A stretch of DNA of 64,000 nt from Nitratireductor sp. (lineage in GTDB: Bacteria > Pseudomonadota > Alphaproteobacteria > Rhizobiales > Rhizobiaceae): NCBI GenBank assembly GCA_017854535.1, contig JAFMHL010000006.1:40649-104648 (forward strand), read 5' to 3'. Of the stretch, positions 60,459 through 64,000 are shown piece after piece. Within the stretch, counting starts at the first letter, position 1. Each line of letters starts with the position of its first letter. The notes under the pieces were generated by a model. The model worked only from the letters and a program-made list of their open reading frames with translations. It had not been told where the DNA came from and made no database searches. The position numbers and the translations under genes were made by a program.

Positions 60459-61439
60459 ATGTCCACGCCATTAATTGACAATTTGCAATATGCAAACTGT
60501 TCGGAAAAGATATTCCGCCAGATGCGCGAAGGCAATGTTGATGCTGTCCATGTGACCATCGCTTACCACGAAAACTTTCGTGAGGTTGTGCTCAACCTCG
60601 AGCAGTGGAACCGATGGTTCGAGCAATTTCCAGAGCTTATTTTTCGCGGACTTACAGGCGATGATGTGCGTAAAGCTCAAAGTGAGAAGCGCACGGCAAT
60701 TTTCTTCGGCTTTCAAAATCCATCACCAATTGAAGATGATATTGGCCTGATTGAGATTTTCCATACGCTCGGCATCCGCTTTATGCAATTGACCTATAAC
60801 AACCAGTCTTTACTGGCGACAGGATGTTATGAGAGCGAAGACATGGGTCTTACGCGTTTCGGTAAACAGGCGGTGCGCGAAATGAACCGCGTTGGTATGG
60901 TCATTGATATGAGCCATTCAGCTGACCGCTCAACGCTTGAAGCGATTGAGCATTCGTCGCGGCCAATTGCCATAACCCATGCCAACCCTCATTGGTGGCA
61001 TCCTGCCTTGAGAAACAAAAAAGATGAAATTCTGACAGCGTTGACGGGGAGAGGTGGCATGCTCGGCTTTTCCGTCTACCCCCATCACCTAAAAGACGGG
61101 TCAAATTGCACCCTTGAAGATTTTTGCGCTATGATCGCAAAGTCTGCAGAAAAATACGGAGCGCAAAATCTGGGCATTGGAACCGACCTATGCCAAGATC
61201 AACCCGACAGCATAGTGACTTGGATGCGTAATGGACGTTGGTCGAAAGAAACTGATTTTGGTGAAGGTTCCGCATCGGCTCCAGGTTTCCCGGAACAACC
61301 AGACTGGTTCCGTGATAACCGTGATTTTGGCACGTTGAAAAGCGGCCTTGGTGCCATAGGTTTTTCCAATGAAGAAGTGGATGGGATTATGGGGGACAAC
61401 TGGCTCCGTTTTTATGATCAATCCTTCGGTCCGCAATAA
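60459..61439 (+). CDS. Membrane dipeptidase (peptidase M19 family)
   Basis: GIRFMQLTYNNQSLLATGCYE, GMVIDMSHSADRSTLEAIEHSSRPIAITHANP, GIGTDLCQD. Confidence 0.9.
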   Translation: MSTPLIDNLQYANCSEKIFRQMREGNVDAVHVTIAYHENFREVVLNLEQWNRWFEQFPELIFRGLTGDDVRKAQSEKRTAIFFGFQNPSPIEDDIGLIEIFHTLGIRFMQLTYNNQSLLATGCYESEDMGLTRFGKQAVREMNRVGMVIDMSHSADRSTLEAIEHSSRPIAITHANPHWWHPALRNKKDEILTALTGRGGMLGFSVYPHHLKDGSNCTLEDFCAMIAKSAEKYGAQNLGIGTDLCQDQPDSIVTWMRNGRWSKETDFGEGSASAPGFPEQPDWFRDNRDFGTLKSGLGAIGFSNEEVDGIMGDNWLRFYDQSFGPQ

Positions 61440-61451
61440 GGAGTTGGTAAT

Positions 61452-63155
61452 TTGGCTCTCGCACTAGACACTGATCTTTTGTATCCGCAATCCGAACTGC
61501 GCTCTCCTGATACGGTCATGAAACTGGAGCGTATGGGATCGTTCTTCCCAACGCGGTTGAGCTTCATGCGCTCAACCATTCGAAGGCTCGCGGAAGAAAA
61601 GTCAAATCTGGAATGCCCTGTTTGGGAAATGGATGATGACGGCTACGGCCGTGCCGTTTACACGCTGACCTATGGTGGGCATCGCTATTCGCTGGTGGCT
61701 TTTTCAACTCGTATCACAGAAGAGATGCGCACAGACCGTGTCATCGCGGAGGTCTGGGATACGGCTTACGTTTTATATGACGGCGTTCCAACGCGAGAAG
61801 AAATAGATAGACTTGAAGCCAACAGCCCACGCCAAGAAGCCGGCCGATTTTTGCCCTCAGACTTGGTGCTGAGCCGGGCCAACAAATCCGTTCGTCTTTT
61901 TGAGCATGTTACCGAACGTTTAGCTGCTGGTAAGCAACCTGATGAAAAAATGATCGGTGATATCGGATATTTAATGCGCACGACTGCCGTGTATGGCAAC
62001 GGTAAATTCGGCATCGCAGATCGCTCCAAAATTATGAACCGTCCCGGGCTGTCTGGTCCGTTTCAGGCTGAAATGCTGGCCGTTTGGCTCATTCGTAACT
62101 TTACCCATGATCTGGTCGAGTATGTTGCGCAAAAAAAGGCTCCCCAAACAGCCGTGCGCCTCGAAAAGCGGTTGAAGCGATATCTTGGCATCGGCAACTC
62201 AACAGGTCTGGGCATGGCACCGTTTTTGGTCAACCATCCTGTCCTGCTCAACAATTGGATGTCGGTCCGCGAGACCGCATTAGCCCGCGTCTGCGCGATT
62301 GAAAAGACTGACCAAAAAACCGCTGATCGTCTAATGGAATTATTCAATCGTGTATCGGTTCACTTGCAAGAATGGAACGTACCTGATCAACGCCAAATGC
62401 AGCGTATTGAAGTTTTGCGAACTGAATGGGAAGCCTTGGCAACCACGATCACATCTAACTGGTTTTTGCAGGAAAACAGTTTTGAGAAATTAGTAATGCT
62501 TTCACAATCGCAGTCGATGGAATGTCAGGAATTGGTCGTTGCTATGCTACTGGAACCCCATGGCGATATGGTCGACGGATTGACAGATTGTATGGCCAGT
62601 GAATATGAGCCGCGCCTTGAGCCGTCAATGACAATCAAAGAACTTCGCGCTGCCGTTGATCAGCATTATGACTGGGCCTTAACGGTCGATTTTTCAAAGC
62701 AGCAATCCAAGCAGCAATTTTGGTATGTGTCTGAGGAAAAACTGGAGCCGCGTTTGGGAGATCGTTTCAGCGAAGACGGAGCAGAACTTGAACTACCCCA
62801 CGACATAGCATTGTTGACCCAAAACCTTGTCGCAGACCTTGATGAATATTCGCAATCAACAAGTGTTGCGGAATTCTTATTAGTCCATTCAAGCCATCGC
62901 TATGTGGTAAAGCGGATCCAAACCACAAGCAGATTTGCCTATGCGGAAATAAGAGACAACCTTGTTGGCGATGCTTGCCTACCAATTGATATGTTGCGTT
63001 GCAAATTGTCCTTTTTTGGCGCATCAAAATTTGATCCAAAGTCCTCGAGATGGACCCGTATTACTATGTATCAGGGTGCACCATTAGCTGATGATCTTCA
63101 CGATAAAACGCGAGACAATGATGATTGGTGGCTTCCGGTTATGGAGCGCGCATAA
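61452..63155 (+). CDS. Conserved-looking hypothetical protein, 567 aa, no recognised domain
   Basis: TTG start 12 nt after the dipeptidase stop, preceded by AAGGAG; full-length ORF coupled to a DUF3726 gene. Confidence 0.85.
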   Translation: MALALDTDLLYPQSELRSPDTVMKLERMGSFFPTRLSFMRSTIRRLAEEKSNLECPVWEMDDDGYGRAVYTLTYGGHRYSLVAFSTRITEEMRTDRVIAEVWDTAYVLYDGVPTREEIDRLEANSPRQEAGRFLPSDLVLSRANKSVRLFEHVTERLAAGKQPDEKMIGDIGYLMRTTAVYGNGKFGIADRSKIMNRPGLSGPFQAEMLAVWLIRNFTHDLVEYVAQKKAPQTAVRLEKRLKRYLGIGNSTGLGMAPFLVNHPVLLNNWMSVRETALARVCAIEKTDQKTADRLMELFNRVSVHLQEWNVPDQRQMQRIEVLRTEWEALATTITSNWFLQENSFEKLVMLSQSQSMECQELVVAMLLEPHGDMVDGLTDCMASEYEPRLEPSMTIKELRAAVDQHYDWALTVDFSKQQSKQQFWYVSEEKLEPRLGDRFSEDGAELELPHDIALLTQNLVADLDEYSQSTSVAEFLLVHSSHRYVVKRIQTTSRFAYAEIRDNLVGDACLPIDMLRCKLSFFGASKFDPKSSRWTRITMYQGAPLADDLHDKTRDNDDWWLPVMERA

Positions 63156-63832
63156 TGCGACGTTCTTTAAATGAAATCAGTGGCGAAATTCGCAAAGCTT
63201 CATTGGGTGCTGGCTTTCCGATGGGCCATGCGCAAGAGATATCCCATGCGGCAGCCTGGCTCATTTCAAGAAACCTGGATGGTGTAAAATCTGTTTTGAA
63301 TGGATTGCGAGGAGGTTTTAAACCCATAACACCGCCGCTGAAATTCAAGACTTCTCCTGCCGGAAAGAAACAATATTTTCTGCCAAATGTTCATGCGGCC
63401 AGTCATGGAGTAGGCCTTCGCGATATGATGATCGCTGATGCAGGGCAACACAGGTTTCAACTTGATCAAATTGATGTGCCGCTATTGTTAATTGGTTTGC
63501 TGGGCGCACAATGTGATGATCAGAACTATGAAATATGGTGGGGGCTGGAACATGAGCAGACGTTCAGCTTGCATCCAAATGTGTTCGAAAGTGAGCTCAA
63601 AGATTTTGCTTTAAAACTCGAAACACATAGATCTTTTGTAGGACTGGCGATGGTCGAACCAAGTCTTGTTGAAAACGAACAGCTTCAAAACATGTTTTCA
63701 GCGCCAGAAGGGTATTTGATAAACGAAATTTTGTGGCTTGAAATTAAGTCATTAGCTGCAAAAACCTATGTACCAGCCAGTGAGGCGTCGCGCACCAAAG
63801 GGGCAGGGGCAGCTATAAATGACAATGATTGA
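63155..63832 (+). CDS. DUF3726 domain-containing protein
   Basis: Start ATG 63155 overlaps the preceding TAA; MRRSLNEISGEIRKASLGAGFPMGHAQEISHAAAWLIS. Confidence 0.8.
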   Translation: MRRSLNEISGEIRKASLGAGFPMGHAQEISHAAAWLISRNLDGVKSVLNGLRGGFKPITPPLKFKTSPAGKKQYFLPNVHAASHGVGLRDMMIADAGQHRFQLDQIDVPLLLIGLLGAQCDDQNYEIWWGLEHEQTFSLHPNVFESELKDFALKLETHRSFVGLAMVEPSLVENEQLQNMFSAPEGYLINEILWLEIKSLAAKTYVPASEASRTKGAGAAINDND

Positions 63833-63910
63833 GCGCGTTCTGCCTATCGAAGTGAACTGATCTGCAATTAGGTCTTGATTTCCGCGTCCTTCCCTAATAT
63901 TCACGGCCTC

Positions 63911-64000
63911 GGAGAGGTGGCCGAGTGGTCGAAGGCGCGCCCCTGCTAAGGGCGTAGGCGGGTAACTGTCTCGAGGGTTCGAATCCCTTCCTCTCCGCCA
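63911..64000 (+). tRNA. tRNA-Ser(GCT)
   Basis: 90 nt with acceptor GGAGAGG/CCTCTCC, anticodon loop CTGCTAA, long variable arm, T-arm GGGTTCGAATCCC, encoded CCA. Confidence 0.97.

Noticed and set aside
1-64000. CRISPR arrays, IS elements, toxin-antitoxin or defence islands
   Set aside because: No regularly spaced repeats, transposase-like ORFs or recognised defence genes were seen; most of the window looks like core chromosome.

Overview
This 64 kb window is a gene-dense chromosomal segment of an alphaproteobacterium, probably Hyphomicrobiales/Rhizobiales judging from recognised protein families and gene order. No IS element, CRISPR array, rRNA or complete prophage was seen. Recognisable blocks are: sufE; a PAS histidine kinase with a PG-binding protein, DUF1491 and DUF2336; a PBP1A-DUF1214-DUF1254 operon; YcgN; a FeuN/FeuP/FeuQ-like signalling locus; ccmIEFH, an OsmC-fused hydrolase, degP, a second two-component system, glnE, a PleC-like kinase and pepN; pgi; an orphan CoxL-like molybdenum hydroxylase subunit; a TPP riboswitch with thiM-thiE-thiD; an orphan TRAP binding protein; a UDG-family protein with substituted active-site motifs; ETF-QO; a CPA2 antiporter; nnrD; amn; a GST; an ankyrin protein; a Sel1 protein; pcaD/pcaF; a sugar-nucleotide epimerase; a ferric-iron binding protein behind a perfect Irr-type (ICE) palindrome; a cysG-DUF2849-cysI-cysH-DUF934 sulfate assimilation cluster; and an M19 dipeptidase, a 567-aa unknown protein and DUF3726 in one operon, followed by tRNA-Ser(GCT). 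The most interesting items are an isolated, overlapping spanin-like gene pair (about 9.5-9.9 kb), the uncharacterised dipeptidase/unknown/DUF3726 operon, a hairpin-rich intergenic region (about 50.69-50.89 kb), the UDG with altered motifs, and several orphan subunits of normally multi-component systems. All assignments come from reading the sequence and recalling families. No database search was run.
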